Positions 34,224 through 44,290 are shown, numbered from the stretch's first letter. The stretch: DNA of 64,000 nucleotides from Corythucha ciliata (GCA_038030265.1 CM075939.1:27881253-27945252), one strand, 5' to 3'. A program made the numbers and translations. Notes: generated by a model from the sequence alone, not told the origin.

Positions 34224-34229
34224 TTTATT
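34224..34229 (-). terminator. Poly(A) signal for C1GALT1 (candidate)
   Basis: TTTATT on the plus strand reads AATAAA on the minus strand, about 200 bp past the C1GALT1 stop codon. The two genes therefore end within about 270 bp of each other, convergently. Confidence 0.5.
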
Positions 34230-34431
34230 ATATCATTTAAAAAATGGCAACAGGTACAGACGGTTTATCGCAGCTTTGGACGAAGCTTATTTCTAAATAA
34301 AAGTCTTTTCAAAGCACGCTCATATCCATTATTATTTTACTTCATCATTCATTATTATTATAATTTTATCTTCATATTATTTTATGTGGAGACGAATTCG
34401 TAATTTCTGTCTACGGTCATTCAGAACAAGT

Positions 34432-35795
34432 CTATTGAAAAGTCTTTCGCCTGTCAGCGCGTGAAAATTCAAACGCTCTATTAATTCCGTAAGGTCTTAA
34501 TTCATAAATGAGATAATCTAGAACGTATAACTGCATTGGAGAGACATAATGAAAGGAAATGGCCAACTCTGAACAGCTACCCTTTCCCTGTAAACACACA
34601 GAATGCATGATTTAGAACAATTGAACCGCTCATCACGTTCAGAGACGCATTTCCTATTAACCTCCAGCGAAGGGTAATAGATCCACTTCCAGTGCCAAAA
34701 GTCCGGACCGAAACGGTTCGGCACTATGTAGTTGTCTGGAGTAAACGTGAAAAATCTGCTTCGACCTCGGCTGTCTCGTGTGTCGACCGATCGAACGTTG
34801 ACGTTGTCCAGACATTTTCCTGGGAGGTGAGAAAGAGGGTGATTATAAAAATAAGCGCTTTAAAAAAAGCAACAAGCCTAACCAGTTAATAGGCTCACCA
34901 ATTTCAACGTCTTCCGAGCCTTTATGTCCAGGACGACATTTCTTTCCATCTGGCAAAGCTTTCTTGATGAATCTTGAGAGAGCTTCTTTACTTAAAACGT
35001 ACCCTTAAACAATCCCTTGACTAAATTATTATACTGACTGAAAGTCAGCTAAACACCAAAAATAATTGTTTCAAAATACCAGAGTACCTGCACCGCCACC
35101 CATGTAGCCCATCTTAACCAAAGGCCTAAATCTGCAGCCGAAATAAAGAGGATCTGATGTGTTGTAATGCGATAGCATGTACCTCAAGTTCTCAAGGATT
35201 ACGTAACTTAAACGATTTGTTTAAAATTAGGATTTGCCGTACTTTGTTCACCCATTATTTTAAAATGTGCTTACGAATCGTCGTCAGCTTTTAAAAACCA
35301 ATCAGCTTCGTCGAAATAGTTATTATAAACGTATTTGAACGCTTCTTTTGTTTTAGCCCACAGATTAGATCGCCCTTCTTCAACGGGAAGGCCAATACTA
35401 GGCAAGTACGTGTCTGGAAGAAAAATTGAAATAGTTTATTCCATTTATTGCATTCGCATACCTACCATTCGTTGAGCTCATGAACAGCAGAATATTGCAT
35501 CGTTTTCCCCAAGTAGCCTTGACGTGCTTAGCTTTCTTGAAATGATTGACAGGTGACGTCAAGACCCAGCACAGAACTCGCACCTGTTTTTGTAGGTCTT
35601 TCGCGATCGAATTGTCTTCTGTTTACGGTAGGAATTAAATATTTCTTTTCCTTACGTTCGGTAAATAGACAAAAATCGTCACCAAAATCTTCTATAGAGC
35701 TCATATAAGAGGTGATTCCAACATTTTCAAGGTGGTGAGCTTTGTTTATAAACGACGGATTTGGACAATTCTGATTTTGATCGCCTGAAATTATT
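34432..35795 (-). CDS. C1GALT1: Core 1 beta-1,3-galactosyltransferase, exons 2-8 or equivalent
   Basis: This Golgi type II glycosyltransferase (GT31) adds Gal to GalNAc-Ser/Thr to make core 1 (T antigen) O-glycans. Seven exons on the minus strand, with consistent phases: 35784 or 35795-35656, 35618-35466, 35413-35275, 35206-35088, 35003-34899, 34819-34662, 34587-34432 (stop TAG 34434-34432). Diagnostic segments in order are [50 protein letters not shown] (DDD metal-binding site), [60 protein letters not shown] and [20 protein letters not shown]. About 320 residues are seen, against about 360-390 in the family. The N-terminal anchor is missing. The first exon shown may begin at 35784, 35795 (best pyrimidine tract) or 35818. 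The introns are only 37-84 bp. One donor is GTTAAT. Confidence 0.95.
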
Positions 35796-35869
35796 CTGAG
35801 AACAAAAACAGAAATATACTGGATTAACAGGTAAGTAGTGTTTTAATCGCAATTCATTTCACGCATTGC

Positions 35870-36450
35870 CTGCTCCGGAAGTGGCGGCCGTACCATTGCT
35901 GGAGAGCGGGATTACAGGGGGGGGGGCGAAGGAAACCCCGTTACGGGGGCGTAGACCAGCAGGTAATAGGACGTGGGGTTGTCTTGAGGGAGGTAGCCAG
36001 GTAAGAGTCTGGGCTAGTAACCGCAAGCTCTGAGGCGCGATGGAGGACCGATTCTGGGTGCAGACAAGCTAAACTAGAGAATTGATGAGGTAGGCCAGGA
36101 AGCAACAGCATGGTTGCTGGATCTGGCTTGAGTGAAAATCAGGGGGACGTTATGCCATCACCAAACACTTGTCCACCGTGAGGGTGGGGAGGAGGTTCAG
36201 TGAGTCTGACTGAGGCAAGTGCAGAGAAGCAGAGGAAACCACGGAGCACGTAATATGTGAGTGTGACGGCTGCGCGGAGTGTAGTGTAGGTACATAGATA
36301 TCGGTGATGATAGGATGTGCTTCCACCGCTTCTCGTGAGAGAACGGGACCCTCCTCCTGAGCTTTCTGGATATGATAAATCGGTTTGATGAGCCGTACTA
36401 GGCCTCCCCAGCACTGGCCCAATTTGGGCATAGTGAGTGGGTAAAAAAAA
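35870..36450. other. GC-rich island upstream of C1GALT1, unassigned
   Basis: This block stands out from its AT-rich surroundings, contains a G-run (35916-35926), and keeps two long overlapping frames open on the minus strand (36139-36477 and 36150-36431). Neither has a domain I recognise. It could be a retroelement scrap or a GC-rich 5' region of C1GALT1; no signal anchor for the enzyme was found in it. Confidence 0.4.
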
Positions 36451-37104
36451 CCTGCTTATGACAGTTTTGGCACTCATCAGGAGGTTGTTATGATTATGTG
36501 GTGTTTTTACTTAATTCGGGCACTGCGTGAAAAATCTAAATTTATGTCTTTCTTCCCATAAAATAATTACATTTCTGGTGGTCGAATCATAGATAACGCA
36601 CGACAAATACTTTTCTCGAGAGTTGCAACTTTGTACGCAATATTCAGTAAACATGTACATACATGTCTGAGACGTTACATAAATTCGTTGCTGTAATGAG
36701 ATACAGCATGCACTTCCTGGGGGACGGACGTTAGACACACGGGCACCGATTGGAGTTACATTAGACACACGGGCTCCCGAAAAATGAGTTTGACGTTTGA
36801 CACACAAGGTGCGTTAGACACACAGCTAAAGCCAACGGGGTTGCGTTAGACACACGGCTAAACACAAATTTTCCTTCCCACTTACAGACTTAGGACTGAC
36901 TTCACTAGGCACTGAAAGCTCCCAGCGCCTGAAGGTGTGGTTAAAAATTTGTATTATGCCGAAGTGGCATATTGTCAACCTATACCTAAGTTATTATAGA
37001 AAAGTGAGTATAAATGTCAGTTATTATAGAGTAAAATTATTGAAAAGTGAGTACAAACGTCAGTATGCACGAAAAAGATAGTATCTACGTCAGTATGCAC
37101 AAAA

Positions 37105-37704
37105 TCAATCTTCATGTGGACGGAGTTTAGCTGACAGCTTTTTAATAAATTTGTATGCAGGGTACCCATTTTCTTTTTTCAAAATATAGTTGTCGATCCA
37201 CTTCTGCCCCTTAATTCGTGCCGGTCTTGGTTTTTTCGTGTCACCTTCTTCAACTGACTTTATTCGACAATACACCTCCGTCTGGATCTCCAATAGCTCG
37301 GCAACGCAACGATAAATGTTAGGGTGGGTAGATTCGAAGTCAGCATTAAACGTCGAGTGGAAGGACTCGCAAGCGTTAGTCGTCCTTGCAAGATCAGAAG
37401 AAGAACAAGCCCACAGTATCGGGGGAAACAGTGCGTCATCAGATACGTAGTTGTCGAGTATATACTGGGCATAATCTGCTGATTTTGGGATATTCTGTGG
37501 TCTATCGACAACCCACTCACAATATACGTCACTGACTTCATTCGGACTCAAGTAGGGCATGCCGAACACCCAACGAAGCCATTTTCCTCCAGGGGCGTCG
37601 TCGTCCTTGTATATTGTCGCCAAACCAAGCTCCTGAATTTTTCTGAACCACGACTGAGCAAGGTGGAATCGGCACCCAACCACAGCAACGTCTGATGACG
37701 TCAT
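37105..37704 (-). pseudogene. MULE transposase C-terminal part
   Basis: The frame reads VVGCRFHLAQSWFRKIQELG, WLRWVFGMPYLSPNEV, ILDNYVSDDALFPPILWA and TTNACESFHSTFNADF. GCRFHL...R+Q and RTTNACE-FH...N are the signature C-terminal blocks of FLYWCH-associated MULE transposases. The 200-residue piece ends naturally at a stop near 37105. The first catalytic aspartates are absent, so no activity is expected. It is still largely frame-intact, suggesting a fairly recent deletion. Confidence 0.82.
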
Positions 37705-37705
37705 A

Positions 37706-37927
37706 CTCACTCTCGTGTGTGTGATCTACTTGAGCAACGGATACTCTACCATTCAACGTTCGCAAGTATGCTTTACAGTCGTATTTTTTCCTCCCCGAAC
37801 AAAGCCACCGGTGATCTCCACACTTCAGAACTCTTTGAAACACAAATTTGTAGCCCATGTGAAATAACACATCGTTTCCTTTACGCGAACCTCCCGCAAC
37901 ACAAACAATGCTTCCGTGTTCATTCAT
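37706..37927 (-). pseudogene. FLYWCH zinc finger of MULE transposase
   Basis: From MNEHGSIVCV the sequence gives GYKFVFQRV, W41-x-C43, C51 and H69-x-H71, the W-C-C-H-H pattern of a FLYWCH DNA-binding finger, about 70 residues long. In intact FLYWCH-MULE transposases this domain is N-terminal and recognises the element ends. Here it is followed almost at once by the C-terminal part of the transposase in another frame, so roughly the central catalytic half has been deleted. Confidence 0.8.
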
Positions 37928-38304
37928 CGAGCCGGCTCAACTGGCAAGGCAGGACGGACCTATCGGAATGCGTGTTATCAATGTTTTGGGCCTGTGTGTC
38001 TATGGTCATAGGCGATTTCTGTTCAATCCGTGTGTCAAAGGTCATTGGTGTGTCTAACGTAACCGTCGCCCTCTGCCCACTTTCTCTCGCCGTGTGTCCA
38101 ACGTCCGTCCCCCCACTTCCTTCGCGATCACGAATGCTCCAGCCTGACGAATTTGAAAATTCTTTTTGTTCTAGAAGGGAGGGCTCGGACGGGGAAAAAG
38201 GGAAAAGCGAAAGTCCTGGAGGTCAATTGTTTATTATCATTATTTCGTTGTTAATTTATTGCCTGCCGGACTTCGATGTTTTTCTGTTAGGTGGCGAACA
38301 TACT

Positions 38305-38415
38305 AGAGCGATACGATATCGTTTCGACATCACCGACGCAAATTAACAGCGTCTAGACCAGATGGAAACAAATGGAAATGTGACAGAGGGATGTAGAAAC
38401 GATATCGTATCGTCA
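38305..38415. repeat. Hairpin with CGATACGATATCGTTTC ends
   Basis: CGATACGATATCGTTTC on the left and GAAACGATATCGTATCG on the right are exact inverted repeats about 75 bp apart. It is probably a small MITE. Confidence 0.6.
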
Positions 38416-38419
38416 CAGT

Positions 38420-38716
38420 ATGAACGCTGCCTTAGAACCACCATTTTCAAAAACTACAACCGATCTCAAAACTTTCTTCAAGAATCTCACCAAGCAGCAA
38501 CAACAAATGTCTCAGCAGAAGGAAAGAGAGAAAATATCCACAACATACTTGTTTGAGCTTGAATTGGCCGTCGACTCGAAGGATGCTTTCATAAGAAAGA
38601 AAGTTACTACGAAACTAAAAACAGCGCCTAGTGCTGCAGACGAAATCAGCGGAATTATCCGACGAGATCCTATTAACAAAGGAAAGAAAAATATTAATAT
38701 TGTGACGAGGGTTTGA
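38420..38716 (+). CDS. Unrecognised 98-residue open frame
   Basis: It starts MNAALEPPFSKTTTDLKTFF and continues with a Gln/Lys-rich stretch (TKQQQQMSQQKEREK), then FELELAVDSKDAFIRKKV and EISGIIRRDPINKGKK. Codon-like composition and a coiled-coil tendency make it more gene-like than its surroundings, but I recognise no family. It begins five bases after the 38.3-38.4 kb hairpin, so a transposon origin is possible. Confidence 0.25.
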   Translation: MNAALEPPFSKTTTDLKTFFKNLTKQQQQMSQQKEREKISTTYLFELELAVDSKDAFIRKKVTTKLKTAPSAADEISGIIRRDPINKGKKNINIVTRV

Positions 38717-38940
38717 AGGGCCGAGCTTATTCTAATTAGCAGCTTCTATTTTGAGCCATTAACAAAGGTAATTCCGACAAGTTTTAGTTCTGGAATATTT
38801 TTCTGCTTGGTCATTCGTCTATTTTTGATTTTCGTCGCGTTTACTTATCAGATTCCAGGCATCTTTTCTTATTACCCTCATTAATCTTCCCGTTGTTCTA
38901 ACTCGCTTCAGATCTAACTAAAATCCCTGGAGCCGAGACC

Positions 38941-39073
38941 AGGGGCCGTATTCCGGAGCCGTGTGAAAATGCCGCAAAAAGCGGTTGCTATGGAGGGATA
39001 ATGTTATTTCATATTCGGCGTCCTTGGATCCCGCTTGCGGCATTTTTTCCCGACCGTTCAGAATAAGGCCCCA
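38941..39073. mobile_element. MITE, GGGGCCGTATTC ends
   Basis: GGGGCCGTATTCCGGAGCCG and GACCGTTCAGAATAAGGCCCC are imperfect inverted ends, with internal TGCCGCAAAAAGCGG facing CCGCTTGCGGCA. It resembles the PIF-type GGCCCGTAT group, but I see no clear TAA duplication. Confidence 0.55.
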
Positions 39074-39074
39074 G

Positions 39075-39329
39075 GGGGGTGATTCTGTAACTCGCAAAAT
39101 TTACGTGTCGTAAAATGGTAGAAGGGCGGGGGGAGGTACCTCGTTGCCATGGTTTTTACGATACCTAGTGAATTAAACTGTGGAATTTCCACGCTAGAAT
39201 GTGTGATCTCGAAGAAAAAAGAATAAATTCTTGACAAATGCGTGGAAAAACCAAGGCAACGGGGTACATCCTCTCCCCCTCCTTCACAGTTAAGACACGT
39301 AAATTTTGCGAGTTACAGAATCACCCCCT
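39075..39329. mobile_element. MITE with 35-bp terminal inverted repeats
   Basis: GGGGGTGATTCTGTAACTCG on the left continues through CAAAATTTACGTGTC and is exactly mirrored on the right up to CACCCCC. It lies immediately next to the 38941 MITE. It is non-coding. Confidence 0.75.
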
Positions 39330-39837
39330 AGGTGATACCTCTCATCTAGTGAAATGGAATGAATTATCGAGTAGGAAATAATGCTGCGCTTCTGGAGAAG
39401 CGTAGTGCTCATAGTGACATCTCGCAGTCGTCTAAATCTAATCTACCCAAATAATTACAGAATAACAAAAGTTGGTACCTACAGGTAAATGGCCCATCCC
39501 TAATAAAGTCCGAGACTGTGTCTAGGGATGGAGAAGCGAGAGCTCAGAGGACTTGAAGGCCAAGAAAATACGCATGAATAACAAGAACTAGAATTAGTTT
39601 AAAGTAGTGTAAAAATAAAATAATAATACTACAATGCCAAGATTATTCTAATTGATACACAAAAACTCTGTAATAATGTTTGAGAGCAGGAGAAATATAC
39701 GTACTTGTTAAAGAAAAGAAAGAAAAAAACGCGTAGTGCTCAGACTCTAATATGTATGTACCTGCATGAGAAATGTTTACATTCAAAAAATATTTCTAGT
39801 TGTAAAAGAAGAACTATTAAAGAAATTGTACTTTCAA
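39330..39837. other. Unannotated intergenic DNA
   Basis: No recognised gene or repeat pair. The sequence is A-rich with no splice-flanked coding block. Confidence 0.4.
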
Positions 39838-40073
39838 ATAAATACTTACCATTTTACTTGCTTTGAGTTACGAGAATAAATTGCTCCTGACCTCCACACC
39901 CTGGAATTCACAGTTGTGACTAGGGTGGTGCGGTGAGGGGGGAGAGCTCAATTATTCAATTAATTGTCGGACACACAAAGAAACAAGTGACGTATGACAT
40001 GCACTGACCCGATAGGGGCAGTTTGATTTCCGAGAGGGGATTTCTCCCGAGAGGATTCGCTCTTTGCGTGGAC

Positions 40074-40147
40074 TCCCGGGTGGCTCAAATGGTTAGAGCT
40101 CCTGCCGCGAAACTAGGAGGTCGTGGGTTCGAATCCCACCTTGGGAA
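40074..40147 (+). tRNA. tRNA-like body, degenerate (copy B)
   Basis: Acceptor TCCCGGG/CTTGGGA pairs (two G-U), D stem GCTC/GAGC is perfect, and T arm GTGGG-TTCGAAT-CCCAC is perfect. The anticodon stem CCTGC/CTAGG is imperfect, and the loop CGCGAAA has G instead of the invariant U at position 33, so no credible anticodon can be assigned. A-box (TGGCTCAAATGG) and B-box (GGTTCGAATCC) are intact, and a T5 terminator follows within four bases. It could be transcribed by Pol III but is unlikely to decode. Confidence 0.6.
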
Positions 40148-40211
40148 CAAATTTTTCTCGGAACTCAAAACAAGTAAAATGGTAAGTATTTCTTAGAAAG
40201 TTTAATTTCTT

Positions 40212-40375
40212 TAATTAATTAAATTAAGTGAAAGTGATATCTTCCGGACGACGATGGAAGGGCATAGCCCGACACGATACGAGTTTCGAGGAAAAAAATG
40301 GGCTCCCCAGCCATCCCGGAATATATCACTTTCATTTAATTTAATTAATTAAATACCGGCGACATCTTTCCTCAC
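40212..40375. mobile_element. Type-1 hairpin element lacking its tRNA body
   Basis: TTCCGGACGACGATGGAAGG followed by GCATAGCCCGACACGAT and ACGAGTTTCGAGGAAAAAAATGG are the reverse complement of the right flank of the 23.25 kb tRNA-like gene. Then only about 25 bp remain before the opposing arm ATATCACTTTCATTTAATTT and the tail TACCGGCGACATC. AGTGAAAGTGATAT and ATATATCACTTT pair. This shows that the type-1 element moves or survives without the tRNA body. Confidence 0.65.
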
Positions 40376-40649
40376 CTATCGAGTTTTTTTTTGTATTTTC
40401 AGCCCCCCCCCCCTGAAATCACAGTTGTGACTATGATGCTGGTGCGGTGAGGGGGGAGTAATCCCTTAAATGTCCGTAGATATTAGGGTCATCTAAGCTC
40501 AATTATTCTATTATCGCTGTGTTTAGTGGAGAAACAAGTACCCTTGATGCCTGTCTGACATCAGATTGTTAGGAATTTTGTGTGATTTGACATGTGACAA
40601 AGAAATGTGAGTATTTTGCTGTTTATTTATGATTGTTTTTAAGAACTGA

Positions 40650-40740
40650 GTCCTTCAAGTTGTTTCGGCCTGCGGATGCCTTGAAATGAGGTGCTTTGCC
40701 CCGAAACTAGTCGGCATAGTTAAATAAAAAAATAATGTTT
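40650..40740 (+). repeat. Retroelement 3'-tail-like cassette
   Basis: CTTGAAATGAGGTGC, then GCCCCGAAACTAGTCGGC and AATAAA. It has the same TGAnnATG...GAAAC...AATAAA order as at 29.57 kb and 63.54 kb. Confidence 0.35.
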
Positions 40741-42500
40741 TACTCAAATAATTAATTAAAAATCCTAAAGTTATTTAACATTCACATAATAATAAAAATT
40801 TGAAGATAAAATCAGTTTGCTGTGGAAAAGTCGTAGCATGATAGCTTCAAACATTGACGTTGTTGACGGGTTAGCCAATAGGGCAGGCGGAAAATTGGAA
40901 CAAGTCGAAGTATAGATTATCAAAATACTGTTTTCCGCGAGTGGATCGTCTATCCTAAGTGCGTCGGAGCTAAGGCCTTGGGAAAATTAGCTGAATATGC
41001 TAATGCACAACACATAAGCAGGGAAGAACACCAATTCCCGTTATATCCGCAATATTATTCTTCTCAACTAAAGTAACTCGCTTCAACTTGAAAGAAATCA
41101 CTTCCCATTAAAAGCAGTCAAAAAGTCCCCTACAAACGTTCCTGTCCTAACGTATATCCTGTCAAATTCGTCCTGTCATGACTGTCGGTGTCATGACAGA
41201 AAAGTCCGTGTGTACAGGCTTTTAGACATTGGAATAATTTTAAACACTCTTTGAACTTGACCTTGGGAATTTCTCTCTTCCTCCGACTTTATTAAATAAA
41301 GTGAAAACCGGGGGATTGAAATGGTCCCACAAATTCCGGGAGTGGTTCAGAAATAGATCTAGGTGGTTTGAGCGAAGTTGATGGGAGTGTAACTTAATAA
41401 AGGTAACTTTTTTTGTTAATCTGCAATGCTACACACTTACTTGAGGATGACAGCAGTTGGAATCGAGCTACCTTAGTCTTGTAAGCATTGGGAAAACACA
41501 TTTTGATTGGTGAATTCAGAAAAGTTCGTGCTATGTTTTTCATAATTGCTAGACAGAAGCCACATGGAACCGACACACTTAACCGACCGGGAATTATTTT
41601 TTTTATCTGGAGGAGTGGAGTTATTCACGCTAAAGCGGTCTTAGTTTTATCGGAGCTATATACTACAAACCTGAGATTACGTCAACAACAACAACGACAT
41701 TACATAAATAAAAACGAAGATGGAGTGATTGAGAGCGTACTGTGTCAGTTAGTTTGGGGAAAAGATGAGTATGTAGCATATTTTTAATTCTAAACTCTGG
41801 CAGTCTTCCGTCTCTGCAGAACTGAAGTGGCCTTAACTCTTGAACAAGAACGTAGTTCAGTAACTGCTTTGTAAATTCACTAACTACGATATTTAAGACA
41901 CGAGTTGCCGTAAATTTTCATCTAAAATTGAGATTTTCAAGTCGGCAGTTAGGTCAGTTAATTGTAAAGACCCAGATTTAAGGCCGTCCGCACACGGGTT
42001 GTCTTTCTAACCTCTCGACTCTCTCTTCCTATGCAAAGTCATGGTGCAACGCGCACGGGTCGATTTGTAGTCGTCTAGAATCACCTCGTTTTGAATCACA
42101 TGAGTCGTGCAAAGCAGTTCGAGGATAGGCATGGGACGAGAGGTTTGCACGACTCATAGGGGTAATATTTTTGTGTTATCATTCTAGACATATTTTCATA
42201 ATCTTAAGCTGTCTATTACTTTTTCAATAAAAATTTGCTGCATATACATTTTATTTAGATGACTTTTTACAGAATGGCCGGAGTGATTTAATCTGTCGAA
42301 TTTTTATTGACCGATTATTTCTCGGCGAAACGTCGCAAAAAGAATAAGAAACGGCAGAATCGGTCGGTCAATGCAAAGTCAACAAAATAAGTGTTGTTTT
42401 ATTTTGAATTTAATGCATATTAAATTAACTTTTATACCTATTGAGAATAAATTTTCAACGTAAAATTTTTCCGGGAAGGTGGAAAAATACCTCGAATTGT
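40741..42500. other. Unannotated intergenic DNA
   Basis: No host exon or paired terminal repeat was recognised. The longest plus-strand frame (41488-41787) lacks any known motif. Confidence 0.4.
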
Positions 42501-42504
42501 ACAG

Positions 42505-42693
42505 CTACACGTTCCAACACCATTCGAAGAGGGATGTCATTGAAAGAGCTTGAAGGGACGTGGCAGAAAAAGATAATTTGTGCGTTAATTGTGATGTAAC
42601 CAAAATCTTCGTTTCTTCCTCCTTTTTATGCGCTGGTACCATAAATATAAAACCACGTCTTTCCTCATCACTTTTCGAAGACGAAGCGCTCAT
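42505..42693 (-). CDS. Unrecognised open frame with good initiation context
   Basis: The minus strand begins GAAGAAATGAGCG and reads MSASSSKSDEERRGFIFMVP, then HKKEEETKILVTSQLT and further for 62 residues. No family is recognised. Upstream (42720-42760, minus) there is a TCAGTC arthropod-type initiator motif, and the following segment is shared with 49.6 kb, so this could be a first exon of a gene or element. It is speculative. Confidence 0.25.
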   Translation of the reverse strand: MSASSSKSDEERRGFIFMVPAHKKEEETKILVTSQLTHKLSFSATSLQALSMTSLFEWCWNV

Positions 42694-42779
42694 TTCTTCT
42701 TCATTGCGCGCTTTTCGGAACGAGAATCGACTGACTGAAGTCGACCAGTGTGCGGAGGACAGATCACCGAGACGCGTAG

Positions 42780-43005
42780 ATCGCGGGATGCCGACAACGG
42801 GGCGAAAAAAGGTAATTCTCTTCGACTGTTACCTTTTCTCGGGTCGTTCCCTCTACACAAGTCCGAAAACAATCATCGCACTCTTGTCACTAAAAACAAA
42901 ATCTCCTAATACTTGGTCTGCGAACAGCAATAGTGATGTGCCATATTTCATGCTCGACTATTTTGTGTTGTAATGATCCTCCGTATTAAAAAATTCCTTC
43001 GGTGT
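42780..43005. repeat. Dispersed repeat, inverted partner at 49.5-49.8 kb
   Basis: GCGAAAAAAGGTAATTCTC, GACTGTTACCTTTTCTCGGG, GACAAGAGTGTG-type blocks and GATCCTCCGTA recur in reverse complement at 49522-49800. Similarity is high over about 170 bp, and the partner carries a roughly 65-bp extra segment. Nature unknown. Confidence 0.65.
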
Positions 43006-43332
43006 GACAACATAACTCAAAAAGACTCAATCTCCTTTCGAATGTGTGTTTTGTTTCTGGAATTATTCATAATGTAAGTGCCTCAATTGTATACAACTTA
43101 TATCTAATGAAGGATTTAAAGTATTCGTCACGCAATATTCTTCAAGCTACCTCACGGAACTTACAATTAAGACAGGTTTGTAAAACCAAAGAATATTAAG
43201 CTAAAACATGCGAGCCATCTCATACTCTTTTTTCATCTCTTTGATAAGATTCCGTATGTAATTATCCTCTCTATCATCCGGTACAAAATTCATGCTTATG
43301 TTTTTCTTTCTAATCCAACAGCTACTATAGTG

Positions 43333-44290
43333 CTTCAAATTTAGACTCTGGCTGACCAATAAAGCAAGAATTTGCCCCGCTCTAAGGCTTGTACGTTGCA
43401 CCAGAGTACAATGTTACAGAGAGGATGATACAGATGTTGTCCTCCGGGTGAGAACGCACGACGTTTTATTAATAGCTCCTTCAAATGCATCAAATTTGAC
43501 TCTGGAGCCAACCAATAAAGCAAGAACTTGCCCCGCTTTAAGGCTTGTAAGATCGTCCTCCGGCTGAAAACAATCGACGTTTAATTAATAGCTCCTCCAG
43601 TGCTTCAAATTTAGGCTTCGGCTGACTAATAAAACAAGATTTTGCCCCGCTTTAAGGCTTGTAAGTTGCACCAGTGTACGTCTCAAAAGTGACGAAATTA
43701 ATCCATTTTTACCCTTACAGGTGGTGAGGTGTTGTCCTTCGGCTGAGGCTTCAAATTAAGACTCTGGCTGACAATTAAAACAAGATTTTGCCCCGCTTTA
43801 AGGCTTGTAAGTTCCACCAGAGTACGTCTCAAAAGTGGCGAAATTAATCAATTTTGACCGTTACAGGTGATGAGGTGTTGTCCTTCGGCTGAGGCATCAA
43901 ATTAAGACTCTGACTGACTCATAAAACAATATTTTGCCCCGGTTTAAGGCTTGTAAGATCGTCCTACGGATGAAAACGATCGGCGTTTTATTAATAGCTC
44001 CTCCAGTGCTTCAAATTTAGACTCTGGCTGACCAATAAAGCAAGAATTTGCCCGCTTTAAGGCTTGTACGTTGCACGAGAGTACCTCTCAAAAGTGACGA
44101 AATTAAGCCATTTTGAATGTTACAGGTGTTGTCCTCCGGCTGAAAACGCTCGACGTTTTATTAGTACCTCCTCCAATGTTTCAAATTCAGACTCTGGCTG
44201 ACCAATAAAGCAAGAATTTGCCCCGCTTTAAGGCTTGTAAGTTCCACCAGAGTACCTCTCAAAAGTGACGAAACTATGCCATTTTTCCCA
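43333..44290. repeat. Composite minisatellite, seven units
   Basis: A core of about 70 bp (CTCTGGCTGACCAATAAAGC through TTTGCCCCGCTTTAAGGCTT) occurs seven times, centred at about 43371, 43530, 43650, 43788, 43935, 44050 and 44219. Between cores two alternative linkers are used: one with GATCGTCCTCCGGCTGAAAA and TTATTAATAGCTCCTCCA, another with GTACGTCTCAAAAGTGACGA and TTACAGGTG. Core spacing varies from about 116 to 169 bp. No coding potential. Confidence 0.85.

Larger units (their letters stand above)
36711..38121 (-). mobile_element. MULE (Mutator-like) deletion derivative with 8-bp target duplication
   Basis: The element spans 36719-38113 (1395 bp). Its ends read GGGGGACGGACGTTAGACAC and, inverted, GTGTCCAACGTCCGTCCCCC. 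An exact CACTTCCT flanks it at 36711-36718 and 38114-38121. Both subterminal zones contain several GTTAGACACACGG-type boxes, in opposite orientation at the two ends, which are probable transposase-binding sites. The interior carries the two fused transposase pieces annotated below. The structure is seen directly; MULE family membership rests on the FLYWCH and MULE domains and the 8-10 bp duplication. Confidence 0.88.
39838..40560 (+). mobile_element. tRNA-bearing palindromic element, type 2, rearranged (copy B)
   Basis: The left inner arm (39842-39890, ACTTACCATTTTACTTG through GAGTTACGAGAATAAATTGC) is the reverse complement of the right inner arm (40148-40200). A module CACAGTTGTGACTAGGGTGG...GGTGAGGGGGGAG occurs twice in direct orientation (39909-39950 and 40423-40460). 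The tRNA-like body lies at 40074-40147. A type-1 relative without its tRNA body is inserted in the right arm at about 40212-40375, between TTTAATT and TATTTTCAG. Compared with copy C at 52.85 kb, the left outer arm has been replaced by a direct copy of the right module. Confidence 0.7.

Noticed and set aside
37717..38346. 209-residue plus-strand frame as a host gene
   Set aside because: It runs antisense over the FLYWCH domain and across the MULE right end, so it is a shadow of the transposase strand.
43333..44290. CRISPR-like array
   Set aside because: Repeats are long, diverged and unevenly spaced, the linkers are themselves repeated, and the DNA is eukaryotic with no cas genes.
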